NCBI RefSeq assembly: GCF_030697925.1
Contig: NZ_JAUYOJ010000102.1
Location: 1-57,979 of the forward strand
Direction: 5' to 3'
DNA: 57,979 nucleotides
DNA from: Phenylobacterium sp.
GTDB taxonomy: Bacteria; Pseudomonadota; Alphaproteobacteria; Caulobacterales; Caulobacteraceae
Shown here piece after piece: positions 8,792-17,853 of this stretch. Each line of letters starts with the position of its first letter. The stretch's first letter is position 1. The translations under genes and the position numbers were made by a program. Below the pieces are notes generated by a model, which was not told the DNA's origin, searched no databases, and was given only the letters and a program-made list of their open reading frames with translations.

Positions 8792-9091
8792 ATGATGTCT
8801 GAGCTAGCTGTTACGGCCCAAGTCAGCCTGCCACCGGTCCTCGACCTGCAGGCGGCCGAGCCGCTGCGCGCCGAACTGATGGCCCTGCGAGGCCGCCCGA
8901 TGGCGCTGGACGCCTCCCAGGTCACGCGCCTGGGCGGGCTTTGCCTGCAGGTTTTGATGTCGGCGCGAAAAATCTGGGTCGAAGACGGGGTTTGCTTAAC
9001 GGTGGATCAACCGTCTTCAGGCTTTTCAGAGCAGTTGGCTGCGTTTGGCGGCCCCGAGCTGCAATTCCAGCCCGAAGGGGGACTCTCGTGA
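8792..9091 (+). CDS. cheX: STAS-domain protein of the che operon (CheX position)
   Basis: A 99-residue single-domain protein with STAS (anti-sigma-factor-antagonist-like) character: SLPPVLDLQAAEPLRAELMAL, then the characteristic ALDASQVTRLGGLCLQVLMSA, where the conserved DxSxVxxLGGLxLQ strand-helix holds Ser at the usual phosphorylation position. Two ATGs at 8792 and 8795 follow GAGGGAAG. It overlaps cheY by GTGA. In C. crescentus the gene at this place is called cheX although it is not related to the CheX phosphatase. Role in chemotaxis is unclear. Confidence 0.8.
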   Translation: MMSELAVTAQVSLPPVLDLQAAEPLRAELMALRGRPMALDASQVTRLGGLCLQVLMSARKIWVEDGVCLTVDQPSSGFSEQLAAFGGPELQFQPEGGLS

Positions 9092-9453
9092 GCAAGACCG
9101 TACTGACCATCGACGACAGCCGTACGATGCGAGAAATGCTGAACCACGCCCTGGTTCAGGCCGGCTACACCGTGATCCAGGCCGTTGACGGTATCGAAGG
9201 CCTCGAGGTCCTCAAGGCCAACGGCGCCGACGTGGTGATCACCGACATCAACATGCCCCGGCTCGACGGCTTCGGGGTGATCGAGGGCGTTCGCGCCAAT
9301 CCCGATCACCGCGCCACCCCGATCCTGGTCCTGACCACGGAAAGCGACGCGGCCAAGAAGGAACGGGCCCGCGCGGCCGGCGCCACTGGCTGGATCGTGA
9401 AGCCGTTCAATCCGGTCAAGCTGGTCGAAGCCGTCCGCCGCGTCGCCGCCTAG
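9088..9453 (+). CDS. cheY: Chemotaxis response regulator CheY (CheYI position)
   Basis: A 121-residue single-domain receiver. Acidic pocket Asp9/Asp10, phosphoacceptor Asp53 (ITDINMP), Thr83 (VLTTES) and Lys105 (IVKPF) are all present, so it should accept phosphate from CheA. GTG start overlaps the STAS gene stop (GTGA), with GAAGGGGGA upstream. Probably either the motor-binding regulator or a phosphate sink; several CheY-like proteins are encoded in this operon and sequence alone does not tell which controls the motor. Confidence 0.93.
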   Translation: MSKTVLTIDDSRTMREMLNHALVQAGYTVIQAVDGIEGLEVLKANGADVVITDINMPRLDGFGVIEGVRANPDHRATPILVLTTESDAAKKERARAAGATGWIVKPFNPVKLVEAVRRVAA

Positions 9454-9479
9454 TCCAAGCCACCTGTCGGAGCGTTCCG

Positions 9480-11801
9480 TTGGATCCGTTCGAGAGCATC
9501 AAGCAGACCTTCTTTCAGGAGTGCGACGAACTCCTGACCGACGCCGAGCAGGGTCTGCTTGCCATGGAGGCGGGCGACGCCGACGGTGAGACGATCAACG
9601 CCGTCTTCCGCGCCGTCCACTCCGTGAAGGGCGGCGCCGGCGCATTCGGCCTCGAGGACCTGATCCGCTTCGCCCACGTCTTCGAGACGGTGATGGACGA
9701 CCTGCGGTCGGGGAAGATGGAGCTGACCGACGAGGTCGCCAAGACCCTGTTGCGGGCCATCGACGTCCTGGCCGACCACGTGGCCGCCGCCCGTGACGGC
9801 GGCGCCGTCGATGAGGGCCGCTCCGCCCCCATCCTCTCCGAGATGAAGGCCTTGATCGGCGGCGAGGGACTGGACGACGACGATCTCGGCGGCGACGAGG
9901 ACTTCGGCTTCGTGCCGATGACGGTGGCCATCGAGGGCGACGACGCCCCGGCCTTCGATCCCCCCGCCCTGGACGAGTCGCCGGCTGCTTTCGAACCCAT
10001 GGCCGACCTGGCGGCCGAGCCGGCCTCCGGCGCGCGTGTCTGGCGCATCGGCTTCGCGCCGAAGTCGGAGATGTACGCCAAGGCCAACGAATCCGGCCTG
10101 GTGCTGCGCGAACTGGCCCGGCTGGGCGAGATGGACGTCAAGCTGGACGCCGACGCCCTGCCGCCGCTGGACCAGCTCTCGGCCGAGACGGCCTATCTCC
10201 ACTGGACCGTCCTTCTGACCACCGAGGCCGACGAGGCCACGATCCGCGAGGTCTTCGAATTCGTGGAGGACGACTGCGTCCTGACCATCGAGCCGGCGGA
10301 CGGCCAGGCCTCTCCGCCGCCGCCCTCGTCCGACCTGTCCGACGACGCCCTGGCCGCGGCCAGCGCCGACGCCCCGCTCGATATCGCCGCCCTCCTGGCC
10401 CGCGTGGCCGGCGAGGCGCCCACCTCCGAAGCCGCCCGAGAGCCCGCCTCGGCCCCGGAGCCCCCCGCCGACTTGGATGTCGCGGCCCTGATCGCCAAGG
10501 CCCAGGCGCCGATCGCGCCAGCCGCTCCCAAGGTCGAGGCCGCGCCCGTCGCCAAGGCCGCCCCGCCCGCCGGCAGCAGCCAGGCCATCACCCCCACAGC
10601 GACCATCCGCGTCGATCTCGACCGGGTGGACCGCCTGATCAACGCCGTGGGCGAACTGGTCATCCAGCAGGCCATGCTGTCCCAGCAGGTGATGGAGAGC
10701 GGCCTGGCCCGCTCGTCGAACGTCGCGCTCGGCCTGGAGGACCTCGAACTGCTGACCCGGGAAATCCAGGACAGTGTCATGGCCATCCGCGCCCAGCCGG
10801 TGAAGAGCGTGTTCCAGCGCATGCCGCGCCTGGCCCGCGAAGTGGCCGACATGACTGGCAAACGGGTCAAGCTGGTCATGGAAGGCGAGGGCACCGAGGT
10901 CGACAAGACCGTGATCGAGCGGCTGACCGACCCGATCACGCACATGCTGCGCAACGCCATCGACCATGGCCTGGAAGATCCGGAAGGCCGCATCGCCGCG
11001 GGCAAACCGGCCGAGGGCGTGGTGCGCCTGCGCGCCCTGCATCGCGGCGGCCGGATCGTCATCGAGCTGCAGGACGACGGCCGCGGCATCAACCGTCCCC
11101 GGGTCCGCGGAATCGCGGTCGAACGCGGCCTGATCTCCGAGGACGCGGTGCTGTCCGACGAGGAGATCGACAACCTGATCTTCCAGCCCGGCTTCTCCAC
11201 GGCCGAGACCATTTCCGACATCTCCGGCCGCGGCGTCGGCATGGACGTGGTCCGCCGCTCCATCCAGGGCCTGGGCGGGCGCATCACCATCTCGTCCGAG
11301 CCCGGCAAGGGCTCGAAGTTCACCATGTCCCTGCCGCTGACCCTGGCGGTGCTGGACGGTATGGTGGTCACCGCCGCCGAACAGACCCTGGTCGCCCCGC
11401 TCTCGGCGATCATCGAGAGCCTGACCCCCCGCGCCGAGGACGTCCATTTCGTGGGCGGCAAGGACGCGGTGATTCGCATCCGCGAGACCTTCGTGCCGCT
11501 GATCGACGTCGGCGTGGCGCTGGGGTTCCGCGAGACCGCCCTGCCCCCCGGCCAGGGCGTCGCCGTCCTGGTGGAGAGCGAAGGCGGCGGCAAGGCCGCC
11601 CTGCTGGTCGAGGCGATCCAGGGCCAGCGCCAGGTGGTGATCAAGAGCCTGGAAGCCAATTATCAGCAGATCGACGGCATCGCCGCGGCCACCATCCTCG
11701 GCGACGGCCGCGTCGCCCTGATCCTCGACGTCGACGCGCTCGTCACGACCCAACACCGACGGAAACCCGCGCCGCGCGCCGAGAAGCGAATGGCTGGATG
11801 A
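9480..11801 (+). CDS. cheA: Chemotaxis histidine kinase CheA
   Basis: A 773-residue kinase. The Hpt domain has phospho-acceptor His47 in [13 protein letters not shown] middle domain (about 186-280, [20 protein letters not shown]) stands where P2 sits in enteric CheA, then a long Ala/Pro-rich linker, the P3 dimerisation helices ([19 protein letters not shown]), the ATPase with N-box [14 protein letters not shown] and G-boxes DDGRGI and GRGVGMDVV, and a C-terminal CheW-like P5 domain. The start is a TTG at 9480 with GGAG eight bases upstream; no better start exists because the Hpt domain begins at once. The stop overlaps cheW by ATGA. Confidence 0.94.
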   Translation: MDPFESIKQTFFQECDELLTDAEQGLLAMEAGDADGETINAVFRAVHSVKGGAGAFGLEDLIRFAHVFETVMDDLRSGKMELTDEVAKTLLRAIDVLADHVAAARDGGAVDEGRSAPILSEMKALIGGEGLDDDDLGGDEDFGFVPMTVAIEGDDAPAFDPPALDESPAAFEPMADLAAEPASGARVWRIGFAPKSEMYAKANESGLVLRELARLGEMDVKLDADALPPLDQLSAETAYLHWTVLLTTEADEATIREVFEFVEDDCVLTIEPADGQASPPPPSSDLSDDALAAASADAPLDIAALLARVAGEAPTSEAAREPASAPEPPADLDVAALIAKAQAPIAPAAPKVEAAPVAKAAPPAGSSQAITPTATIRVDLDRVDRLINAVGELVIQQAMLSQQVMESGLARSSNVALGLEDLELLTREIQDSVMAIRAQPVKSVFQRMPRLAREVADMTGKRVKLVMEGEGTEVDKTVIERLTDPITHMLRNAIDHGLEDPEGRIAAGKPAEGVVRLRALHRGGRIVIELQDDGRGINRPRVRGIAVERGLISEDAVLSDEEIDNLIFQPGFSTAETISDISGRGVGMDVVRRSIQGLGGRITISSEPGKGSKFTMSLPLTLAVLDGMVVTAAEQTLVAPLSAIIESLTPRAEDVHFVGGKDAVIRIRETFVPLIDVGVALGFRETALPPGQGVAVLVESEGGGKAALLVEAIQGQRQVVIKSLEANYQQIDGIAAATILGDGRVALILDVDALVTTQHRRKPAPRAEKRMAG

Positions 11802-12271
11802 GCATGATCGACACCCTGAGCCATACCGCCGGCGCCCGGCGCGAACTGATCGCCTTCCGCATCGGCGACCAGGAATTCTGCGTCGACATCATGCAGGTGC
11901 GCGAGATCCGCGGCTGGACCGCCTGCACGCCCCTGCCCCGCACCCCGTCCTATATGAAGGGCGTCATCAACCTGCGCGGCGCCGTGCTGCCGATCGTCGA
12001 CCTGGGCGCGCGCCTCGGCCTGGCCACCACCGAACCCACCGCCCGCCACGTGATCATGGTGGTTAGCGTCGGCGGCCGCACACTGGGCCTATTGGTCGAG
12101 GCGGTCAGCGACATCATCAATATGAGCGACGACATGGTGCAGCCGACGCCGGACGTCGCCTGCGACCAGGTGAAGACCTTCGTGAAGGGCCTGTTCGCCA
12201 TCGACGGGCGCATGGTGAGCCTGATCTCCCTCGACCGCGTGCTGCCCGAGACCGAGGCGGAGGCCGCATGA
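11798..12271 (+). CDS. cheW: Chemotaxis coupling protein CheW
   Basis: A 157-residue CheW scaffold that links receptors to CheA. Conserved strands include [21 protein letters not shown], then [21 protein letters not shown] and VDLGARLGL, matching the CheW core. Start ATG overlaps the cheA stop (ATGA); a second ATG lies two codons on. Stop overlaps cheR by ATGA. Translationally coupled to both neighbours. Confidence 0.95.
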   Translation: MSMIDTLSHTAGARRELIAFRIGDQEFCVDIMQVREIRGWTACTPLPRTPSYMKGVINLRGAVLPIVDLGARLGLATTEPTARHVIMVVSVGGRTLGLLVEAVSDIINMSDDMVQPTPDVACDQVKTFVKGLFAIDGRMVSLISLDRVLPETEAEAA

Positions 12272-13140
12272 GCACTTCGCCAGACACCCGCAGGGGCGGA
12301 TCCGGACTCGTCGAGGGCGAGTTCTTGTTCACCACCGACGACTTCAACAAGATCGCCCAGATCCTGCACAGCCACGCCGGCATAGCGCTCGCCGAGGGCA
12401 AGGCTGCGCTGGTCTATTCGCGCCTGGCCAAGCGCCTGCGCTCGCTGGGCCTGCGCTCGTTCCGCGACTATTGCGCCCTGGTCGAGGGCGCCCAGGGCGT
12501 CGACGAGCGCCAGGCCATGATGGCCGCGCTCACCACCAACGTGACCCGCTACTTCCGCGAGCCGCACCATTTCGACCACCTGCGCGACGTGGTCATGCCC
12601 AAACTGATCGACAAGGCGCGGAAGGGCGGACGCATCCGCCTGTGGTCGGCGGCCTGCTCCAACGGCCAGGAACCCTATTCCATGGCCATCACGGTCCTGG
12701 CGGCCCTGCCCGAGGCGGCCAACCTGGACGTGAAGATCCTGGCCACCGACATCGATCCCAACATGGTCGCGGAGGGCAAGGCCGGCATCTATCGCGAGGA
12801 CGCCGTGGCGCCGGTGCCGCTGGAACTGCGCCGCAAGTGGTTCAAGAAGGCCGACGGCGGCTGGGAAGTGGCCGACGAACTGCGCCGGCTGGTCTCGTTC
12901 CGCGAGCTCAACCTGATCGGCGACTGGCCGATGCGCGGCAAGTTCGACGCCATCTTCTGCCGCAACGTGGTGATCTATTTCGACGAGCCCACCCAGGAAC
13001 GCATCTGGACGCGGTTCGCGCCCATGCTGGAGCCGGGTGGCACGCTCTATATCGGCCACTCCGAACGGGTCACCGGGCCCGCCACCAACATCTTCGAGAC
13101 CACGGGCCTCACCACCTATTCGCTGAGGGCCGGGCGATGA
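12268..13140 (+). CDS. cheR: Chemoreceptor methyltransferase CheR
   Basis: A 290-residue S-adenosylmethionine-dependent methyltransferase that methylates glutamates of chemoreceptors. It has the N-terminal helical domain ([16 protein letters not shown]), the [14 protein letters not shown] block, the SAM site [25 protein letters not shown], and [14 protein letters not shown]. The pentapeptide at the end of the operon's own receptor is a plausible docking site. ATGA overlaps on both sides. Confidence 0.95.
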   Translation: MSTSPDTRRGGSGLVEGEFLFTTDDFNKIAQILHSHAGIALAEGKAALVYSRLAKRLRSLGLRSFRDYCALVEGAQGVDERQAMMAALTTNVTRYFREPHHFDHLRDVVMPKLIDKARKGGRIRLWSAACSNGQEPYSMAITVLAALPEAANLDVKILATDIDPNMVAEGKAGIYREDAVAPVPLELRRKWFKKADGGWEVADELRRLVSFRELNLIGDWPMRGKFDAIFCRNVVIYFDEPTQERIWTRFAPMLEPGGTLYIGHSERVTGPATNIFETTGLTTYSLRAGR

Positions 13141-14177
13141 CCATTGGCGTTCTCGTGGTCGACGACAGCGCCACCATGCGCGGACTGATCGGGGCGGCGC
13201 TGCGGCGTGACCCCGACATCGAGGTCCTGGGCTTCGCCAACGACGCCATCGAGGCGCGTGAGCAGATCAAGAAGCTCAATCCCGACGTGGTGACCCTGGA
13301 CATCGAGATGCCGCACATGAACGGCCTCGATTTCCTGGAAAAGATCATGCGCCTGCGGCCCACGCCGGTGGTGATGGTCTCGACCCTGACCCAGTCGGGC
13401 GCCGAGATCACCCTCCAGGCCCTGGAGCTGGGCGCGGTGGATTGCGTGGCCAAGCCCGTGGGCGGGGTCACCGTCCAGCAGGCCTTCGCAGACCTCACCG
13501 CCAAGGTGAAGACCGCCGCCAAGGCCCGGGTGAAACCCTATGGCGGCCCCACGGCGCCGGTGGAGCGCGACGCCTCCTATCGCGCCTCGGACGTGATCCT
13601 GGCGCTGGGCTCCTCGACCGGCGGCGTCGAGGCCCTGATGACCATCCTGGGCAATTTCCCCGAGACCTGTCCGCCGACCGTGATCACCCAGCACATGCCG
13701 GCCACCTTCACCAAGAGCTTCGCCGCGCGGCTGGACCGCATCTCCGGCGCCCATGTGACCGAGGCCCAGGACGGCGACCGCCTGCAGTCGGGCCACGTCT
13801 ACATCGCGCCCGGCGGCGACGCGCATATGGAGATCGCCTCGTCCTCGCATCCGGTGATCCGACTGCGCGACGGCGAGCCGGTGAACGGCCACCGCCCGTC
13901 GGTCGACGTGCTGTTCGAGTCGATCGCCAAGCTGAACCGCCGCTCGGTCGGGGTCATTCTCACCGGCATGGGCCGCGACGGCGCCCAGGGCCTGCTGGCC
14001 ATGAAGAAGGCCGGCGCCCGCACCCTGGGCCAGGACGAACCGTCCTGCGTCGTCTACGGCATGCCCCGCGTCGCCTTCGAGCTCGGCGCGGTCGACAAAC
14101 AAGTGGGCCTGTCGAGAATGGGCCCCGCCATACTAAACCTCTGCGCGGCCGCAGAATCCCAGAGGAGCGCTTCCTGA
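13137..14177 (+). CDS. cheB: Chemoreceptor methylesterase/deamidase CheB
   Basis: A 346-residue response regulator with enzymatic output. The receiver has Asp9/Asp10, phosphoacceptor Asp55 ([11 protein letters not shown]) and the K in VAKPVGG. The methylesterase domain has the catalytic Ser in LGSSTGG, His in TQHMPATF and Asp in GMGRDGAQG. It removes methyl groups from receptors and opposes CheR. Overlaps cheR by ATGA and touches the next cheY by TGATG. Confidence 0.95.
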   Translation: MTIGVLVVDDSATMRGLIGAALRRDPDIEVLGFANDAIEAREQIKKLNPDVVTLDIEMPHMNGLDFLEKIMRLRPTPVVMVSTLTQSGAEITLQALELGAVDCVAKPVGGVTVQQAFADLTAKVKTAAKARVKPYGGPTAPVERDASYRASDVILALGSSTGGVEALMTILGNFPETCPPTVITQHMPATFTKSFAARLDRISGAHVTEAQDGDRLQSGHVYIAPGGDAHMEIASSSHPVIRLRDGEPVNGHRPSVDVLFESIAKLNRRSVGVILTGMGRDGAQGLLAMKKAGARTLGQDEPSCVVYGMPRVAFELGAVDKQVGLSRMGPAILNLCAAAESQRSAS

Positions 14178-14566
14178 TGCCCGCCGCTGTCACGATCAAG
14201 ACCCTGATTGTCGATGATCAACAGACCATGCGCTCGCTGATCCGCACGAGCCTGCATGCCCTGGGCATCACTCAGACGCGCGAAGCCCCCGATGGGGAAG
14301 AGGCCCTGCGCAACCTGCTGAGCGCTCCGGTGAACCTGGTGATCACCGATTTCAACATGCCCAAGCTGGACGGGCTGGGCCTGCTGCGCGCCATCCGCGC
14401 CCATGGTCCGACCTCCAAGACCGCGGTGATCATGCTGACCGGCCGCGCAGACCGCGAGCTGGTGCAGCGGGCCGTGCAGTTCGGCGTCAACAACTACCTG
14501 GTGAAACCATTCACCACCCAGACCCTAAAAGAAAAAATCGAAGCGGTGTTTGGCCCCCTCACATGA
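14177..14566 (+). CDS. cheY: Second CheY-type response regulator (CheYII position)
   Basis: A 129-residue single-domain receiver. It has IVDDQQTMR, LVITDFNMPKLDG with the phosphoacceptor Asp, MLTGRAD and YLVKPF. The usual features of CheY are intact, including the Thr and Lys of the active site. AGAGGAGCG upstream and the 1-bp TGATG junction with cheB fix the start. In C. crescentus CheYII, by operon position, is the form most often linked to motor reversal; this role is inferred. Confidence 0.93.
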   Translation: MPAAVTIKTLIVDDQQTMRSLIRTSLHALGITQTREAPDGEEALRNLLSAPVNLVITDFNMPKLDGLGLLRAIRAHGPTSKTAVIMLTGRADRELVQRAVQFGVNNYLVKPFTTQTLKEKIEAVFGPLT

Positions 14567-15126
14567 TCGTTGAAAACGTCTCCAAACGGCCAGGCAAGCG
14601 AATCCATGTCGTGCAGGGTGAGCACGCCATATCCTGCGATCCCGATGTCCTGCTGACCACGATCCTCGGTTCGTGCGTGGCCGTGTGCATGCGCGACGGC
14701 AAGACCGGCGTGGGCGGGATGAACCACTTCCTGCTGCCGGAGGGCAAGGCCGACGGCATCGACAATGAGAGCCGCCGCTACGGCGCCTACGCCATGGAAC
14801 TGCTGATCAACGAGCTTTTGCGCTCCGGCGCGCGGCGCGAGCGGCTGGAAGCAAAACTTTTTGGTGGGGCGCGGATGTTCGGCGGCCTTTCCGACGTCGG
14901 CGCCTCGAACGCCGCCTTCGCCGAGAAATTCCTCCGCGACGAAGGGATTCCGGTGGTGGGCTCCAGTCTTGGCGGCCTACAGGCCCGGCGGGTCCAGTAC
15001 TGGCCGACCACGGGACGGGCGCAACAAAGAACCGTCACTGATAACGCCGAGCTAACCCGTCTGCGCGATCCTGTGCGGATTAAGCCCGAGCCGGTCGAGG
15101 ACGAAGGGTCCGTGGAGCTGTTTTGA
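14563..15126 (+). CDS. cheD: Chemoreceptor glutamine deamidase CheD
   Basis: A 187-residue CheD. Catalytic Cys38 in TTILGSCVAVCM and His55 in GGMNHFLLP are present, as are KLFGGARMF and the C-terminal core DEGIPVVGSSLGG. It deamidates receptor glutamines. Beyond the core there is an extension of about 35 residues ending EDEGSVELF; its acidic-Leu-Phe end resembles that of the next gene product. Overlaps cheY by ATGA and cheU by TGATG. Confidence 0.93.
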   Translation: MIVENVSKRPGKRIHVVQGEHAISCDPDVLLTTILGSCVAVCMRDGKTGVGGMNHFLLPEGKADGIDNESRRYGAYAMELLINELLRSGARRERLEAKLFGGARMFGGLSDVGASNAAFAEKFLRDEGIPVVGSSLGGLQARRVQYWPTTGRAQQRTVTDNAELTRLRDPVRIKPEPVEDEGSVELF

Positions 15127-15494
15127 TGACGCGAACCGCCGCCGCCATTCAGACCCCCGAGGTCCTGGCGTCCATCGCCGTCGAGCTGGAGCATGCCGGC
15201 GAGCTGTGCGATCGGCTGGAGACGCTTGTCACCCTGCTCGTGCGCGCCAGCCGCGGCGAGCCGCTGGCCATCGCCCTGGAAGAGGCCCAGACCGTCGACG
15301 TCCTGACCCAGCACCTGGCGGCGCTAGCCACCTTCACCCGCAAGCTCTCGGCCCAGGCCGAAAGCGGCGACTACGACCTGACCGACGCCGTAGCCGGCGT
15401 CACCCTGGGCGACCTCGCCAACCGGCTGGCCCAGTCGACGCGCGAGGCCCCCTCGCGCATCAAGGCCGACGCCGGCGACCTGGACCTCTTTTAG
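15126..15494 (+). CDS. cheU: CheU-like chemotaxis operon protein
   Basis: A 122-residue, mostly helical protein named by its place between cheD and the third cheY, as in C. crescentus. It has no enzymatic motif; helices include IAVELEHAGELCDRLETLV and TLGDLANRLAQSTREAP. It ends DAGDLDLF. ATG at 15126 overlaps the cheD stop (TGATG). CheU has no well-established biochemical role; a structural or adaptor role is likely. Confidence 0.75.
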   Translation: MTRTAAAIQTPEVLASIAVELEHAGELCDRLETLVTLLVRASRGEPLAIALEEAQTVDVLTQHLAALATFTRKLSAQAESGDYDLTDAVAGVTLGDLANRLAQSTREAPSRIKADAGDLDLF

Positions 15495-15509
15495 CAAGGC
15501 CAATCCCCC

Positions 15510-16106
15510 ATGGCCCTAGACTCGCAGATCCGCATCAACCTGGACCGTTCGGTGGTCCTGCTGGTCGACGACAATCCCCAGGCCCTCGAGGCCCTGACGG
15601 CGATGTTCCGCGGTTTCGGGGTGCGCAAGCAGTTCAAGTGCGGTTCGGGCGCCGAGGCCATGCACGTGGTCAAGACCCAGGAACTGGACCTGATCGTCAT
15701 CGACTCGACCATGCCCGACATGGACGGCTACGACTTCGTCCAGTGGCTGCGGCGCGAAGCGCCGGACGCGGCCAAGTTCACCCCGGTCATCATGCTGACC
15801 GGCCACGCCGCCAGGACCGTGGTCGAGAAGAGTCGCGATTCCGGGGCGAACTTCGTGGTCTCCAAGCCGTTCACCCCCGAAGTGCTGCTGCAGCGGGTCT
15901 TCTGGGTGGCCAAGGACGAACGCCAGATGGTGGTGGCCGAGGGCTATGTCGGCCCCGACCGCCGCTTCAAGAACCTCGGGCCTCCGCTCGGCGTCAAGGG
16001 CCGCCGCAAGGACGACCTGTCGACCCATGTCGGCGCCGCCAAGGACCCGAACCTCGATCAGTCGGATATCGACATGTTGATGAGACCCGCGAAGGTGCAG
16101 CTGTGA
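15510..16106 (+). CDS. cleA: CheY-like receiver with Arg-rich c-di-GMP-type tail (CheYIII/CleA)
   Basis: A 198-residue protein: a short N-terminal arm (IRINLDRSV), a receiver with Asp20/Asp21, phosphoacceptor Asp65 (VIDSTMPDMDG), Thr97 and Lys119, then a C-terminal tail with Arg-rich motif GPDRRFKN (148-155) and GRRKDD (164-169). This tail resembles that of the Caulobacter Cle proteins, CheY relatives that bind c-di-GMP and act at the flagellar motor; CleA is CheYIII of the same operon in C. crescentus. Stop overlaps the next gene by GTGA. c-di-GMP binding is inferred from the motif. A full-length paralogue lies at 17207-17809. Confidence 0.85.
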   Translation: MALDSQIRINLDRSVVLLVDDNPQALEALTAMFRGFGVRKQFKCGSGAEAMHVVKTQELDLIVIDSTMPDMDGYDFVQWLRREAPDAAKFTPVIMLTGHAARTVVEKSRDSGANFVVSKPFTPEVLLQRVFWVAKDERQMVVAEGYVGPDRRFKNLGPPLGVKGRRKDDLSTHVGAAKDPNLDQSDIDMLMRPAKVQL

Positions 16107-16552
16107 GCGACCCAGAGTTCGTCAAGGTCAAGTATCGCCTCACCGAGCAGGTCGCCCGCCCGGGCGGCATGACTGCGGGCCTGGCCAGCGAGCGCGCCCA
16201 GCGCGAACTCGCCGCCCACGCCGGCGACGCCATGAAGTCGTTGAGCGGCATGATCGGCCGCCTGGAAGTCATGTGCAAAGAGCGCACGGCCTCCCTCGAC
16301 AGCGTCTATGAGGAGGGTTCGACCATCCTCGACATCGCCGGCCTGTTCAACAAGCGCGTGCTCTGTGACGCCTGCTACAGCCTGTGCGAACTGGTGGATC
16401 GTCAGCGCACGCACAAACGCGCCGACTGGACGAGCATCGGGGTCCATGTCAGCGCCCTGCGCCTGCTCTGGACCAAAGACGCCGAGGATCCGGCGTCGCT
16501 GAAGTCGGTGGTCGACGGCCTGTGGACCATCACCGACAGGCTGAATCCGTAG
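16103..16552 (+). CDS. cheE: CheE-like helical protein, last gene of che operon
   Basis: A 149-residue, all-helical protein in the position of C. crescentus cheE. It has no known catalytic motif. Recognisable stretches are the ARPGGMTAGLASE turn near the start and the C-terminal helices around SLCELVDRQRTHKRADW and VHVSALRLLW. GTG start overlaps the upstream receiver gene (GTGA). The protein at 16725-17210 aligns to it throughout, with RTPGGL and VHLRAFRLLL at matching places, and is likewise GTGA-coupled to a receiver gene, so CheE probably acts together with its Arg-tailed receiver. Confidence 0.78.
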   Translation: MSDPEFVKVKYRLTEQVARPGGMTAGLASERAQRELAAHAGDAMKSLSGMIGRLEVMCKERTASLDSVYEEGSTILDIAGLFNKRVLCDACYSLCELVDRQRTHKRADWTSIGVHVSALRLLWTKDAEDPASLKSVVDGLWTITDRLNP

Positions 16553-16586
16553 GGCCAGGCAGCGCGCTGCCCTCTCAGGTTCGTCA

Positions 16587-16609
16587 TGGCCGGCCGCAAG
16601 TGCCGGCCA
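16587..16609. terminator. Hairpin between the two convergent receiver/CheE modules
   Basis: TGGCCGGC (16587-16594) and GCCGGCCA (16602-16609) form a perfect 8-bp stem with loop CGCAAGT. It lies in the 172-bp gap between convergent operons and could terminate both. There is no T-tract. It resembles the short dispersed palindromes found between alphaproteobacterial genes. Confidence 0.4.
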
Positions 16610-16724
16610 CCCATAGACGCCGCCTCGCCGAGCGTGCGCCTGAACTTCCCGTGCGCATGGATCCCCGACACGCGCACCGCGCGGCCGCGGGTGACGAGCT
16701 TCGGATTGAAGAGGCGGTGTACCC

Positions 16725-17210
16725 CTACTCCGCCGCGGTCTCGGGCCGGGCGTAGCGCTGGCTGACCTTGCGCAGGCCGGCGAGGATCGCCTGGGTCCCG
16801 GCGGCGTCGGCCGCGCCCTCTGTGTGCAGCAGCAGGCGAAAGGCGCGTAGGTGGACGGCCACCGCGTTGGCGTCCCAGCGTTGCTGGCCCTTCAGATAGT
16901 CCAGCAGGTCCGAGAGGCTGATCAGGGCGGTGTCCACCGAGGCCAGGCCACAGACGCTGGGAATGCCGATCGGGGTGGCCACGATGGCGTAGAGCTCGTC
17001 CAGCAGGGCCGGGTCGTACGCCGCCCCGACGCGGGCGGCGCAGCCCTCCGCGGAGTCCAGCACAGACTGCAGTTCGGTCAGGCACTCGCCCTTGAGGCTC
17101 TCCAGGCCGGCGCCGGCCCGTTGAACCGCCTCGGCGACCGGCAGGCCGCCCGGCGTGCGCAGCAGCTTGGCCAGCCGCACGGGGGGGATGTGGATTCGGA
17201 CAGCGCTCAC
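16725..17210 (-). CDS. CheE paralogue paired with second Arg-tailed receiver
   Basis: A 161-residue helical protein without enzymatic motifs. It aligns over its length with the CheE-like protein at 16103-16552: TPGGLPVAEAVQRA matches the PGGM region, and LSDLLDYLKGQQRWDANAVA and HLRAFRLLL match the last helices. GTG start overlaps the upstream receiver stop by GTGA, the same junction as in the che operon copy. Likely a dedicated partner of the receiver encoded just upstream; function unknown. Confidence 0.7.
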   Translation of the reverse strand: MSAVRIHIPPVRLAKLLRTPGGLPVAEAVQRAGAGLESLKGECLTELQSVLDSAEGCAARVGAAYDPALLDELYAIVATPIGIPSVCGLASVDTALISLSDLLDYLKGQQRWDANAVAVHLRAFRLLLHTEGAADAAGTQAILAGLRKVSQRYARPETAAE

Positions 17211-17809
17211 AGTTCCACCCGTCGCGTCTTCATGAGGCCGTCGATGACGTCCTGATCCATGTTGGGGGTCTCCGCCTCACCGACCACGGCCGGCAGGTCG
17301 TCGCGGCGGCGGCCGACCGTTCCGGGCGGCACGCCCTCGTTCTTGAAGCGCCGGTCGGGGCCCATATAGGTGTCGCACTCGACGAAACGCCGGCCCTCCT
17401 TGGAGATCCAGAGGATCCGCTCCAGGACCGTGATCGGGGTCAGGGGCTTGGCCATGATGAAGTGGGCGCCGCAGTCGCGCGCCTTGGACACCGCGTCGCG
17501 CGGCGTGTGGCCGGCGGTCAGCAGGACCGGGGCGAAGCAGTTGGGTTCGATGCGGCTCTGGCGCAGCCATTTGATGAAATCATAGCCCTCGCCACTGGCT
17601 CCCAGGGCGTCGGCGATCACCAGGTCGAGTTCGACCTTCTGGACCGTGGCCTGCGCCTCTTCGACGTTCTCACAGCGGTGCAGCGTCTTGACACCGAACC
17701 CCGTGAGGATCTGGACCAGGATGCTCATGCCCATGGTTGAGTCCTCGAGCAGCAGCACCGAGGCGCGCTCGAGATTGAAGCGGGCGCGGGATTCTGGATT
17801 CAGCCCCAT
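17207..17809 (-). CDS. CheY-like receiver with Arg-rich tail, paralogue of CleA
   Basis: A 200-residue full-length paralogue of the CheYIII/CleA protein at 15510-16106: it shares the FNLER arm, GYDFIKWLRQ, the Arg-rich tail GPDRRFKN (150-157) and GRRRDD (166-171), and the C-terminal DQDVIDGLM with VEL end. Receiver residues Glu22/Asp23, Asp67, Thr98 and Lys121 are present, but the loop after Asp67 (ADALGASGEG) has lost the usual Met-Pro, so phosphorylation may be altered. Probably c-di-GMP-responsive. Heads a two-gene operon; a TTAACC half-site is 45 bases upstream. Confidence 0.82.
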   Translation of the reverse strand: MGLNPESRARFNLERASVLLLEDSTMGMSILVQILTGFGVKTLHRCENVEEAQATVQKVELDLVIADALGASGEGYDFIKWLRQSRIEPNCFAPVLLTAGHTPRDAVSKARDCGAHFIMAKPLTPITVLERILWISKEGRRFVECDTYMGPDRRFKNEGVPPGTVGRRRDDLPAVVGEAETPNMDQDVIDGLMKTRRVEL

Positions 17810-17853
17810 GGTGTTCCCGACGAACTAGGTTGGGACTGGCATAACCCCGATAG

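Noticed and set aside
6877..8925. A 682-codon open frame antisense to the chemoreceptor gene
   Set aside because: Low-complexity Gly/Leu/Asp text with no domain; the plus strand encodes a clear receptor.
9450..11756. A 768-codon open frame antisense to cheA
   Set aside because: It mirrors the codon structure of cheA, is His/Gly/Asp/Val-rich without any domain, and has no SD. It is a by-product of high GC content.
12471..14177. A long plus-strand frame through cheR into cheB
   Set aside because: The first part is an out-of-frame reading of cheR; only the segment from 13137 (CheB) is real.
16402..17085. A 227-codon minus-strand frame spanning the gap between the two CheE genes
   Set aside because: It is Arg/Pro/Gly-rich, lacks a domain and overlaps two better-supported genes on both sides.
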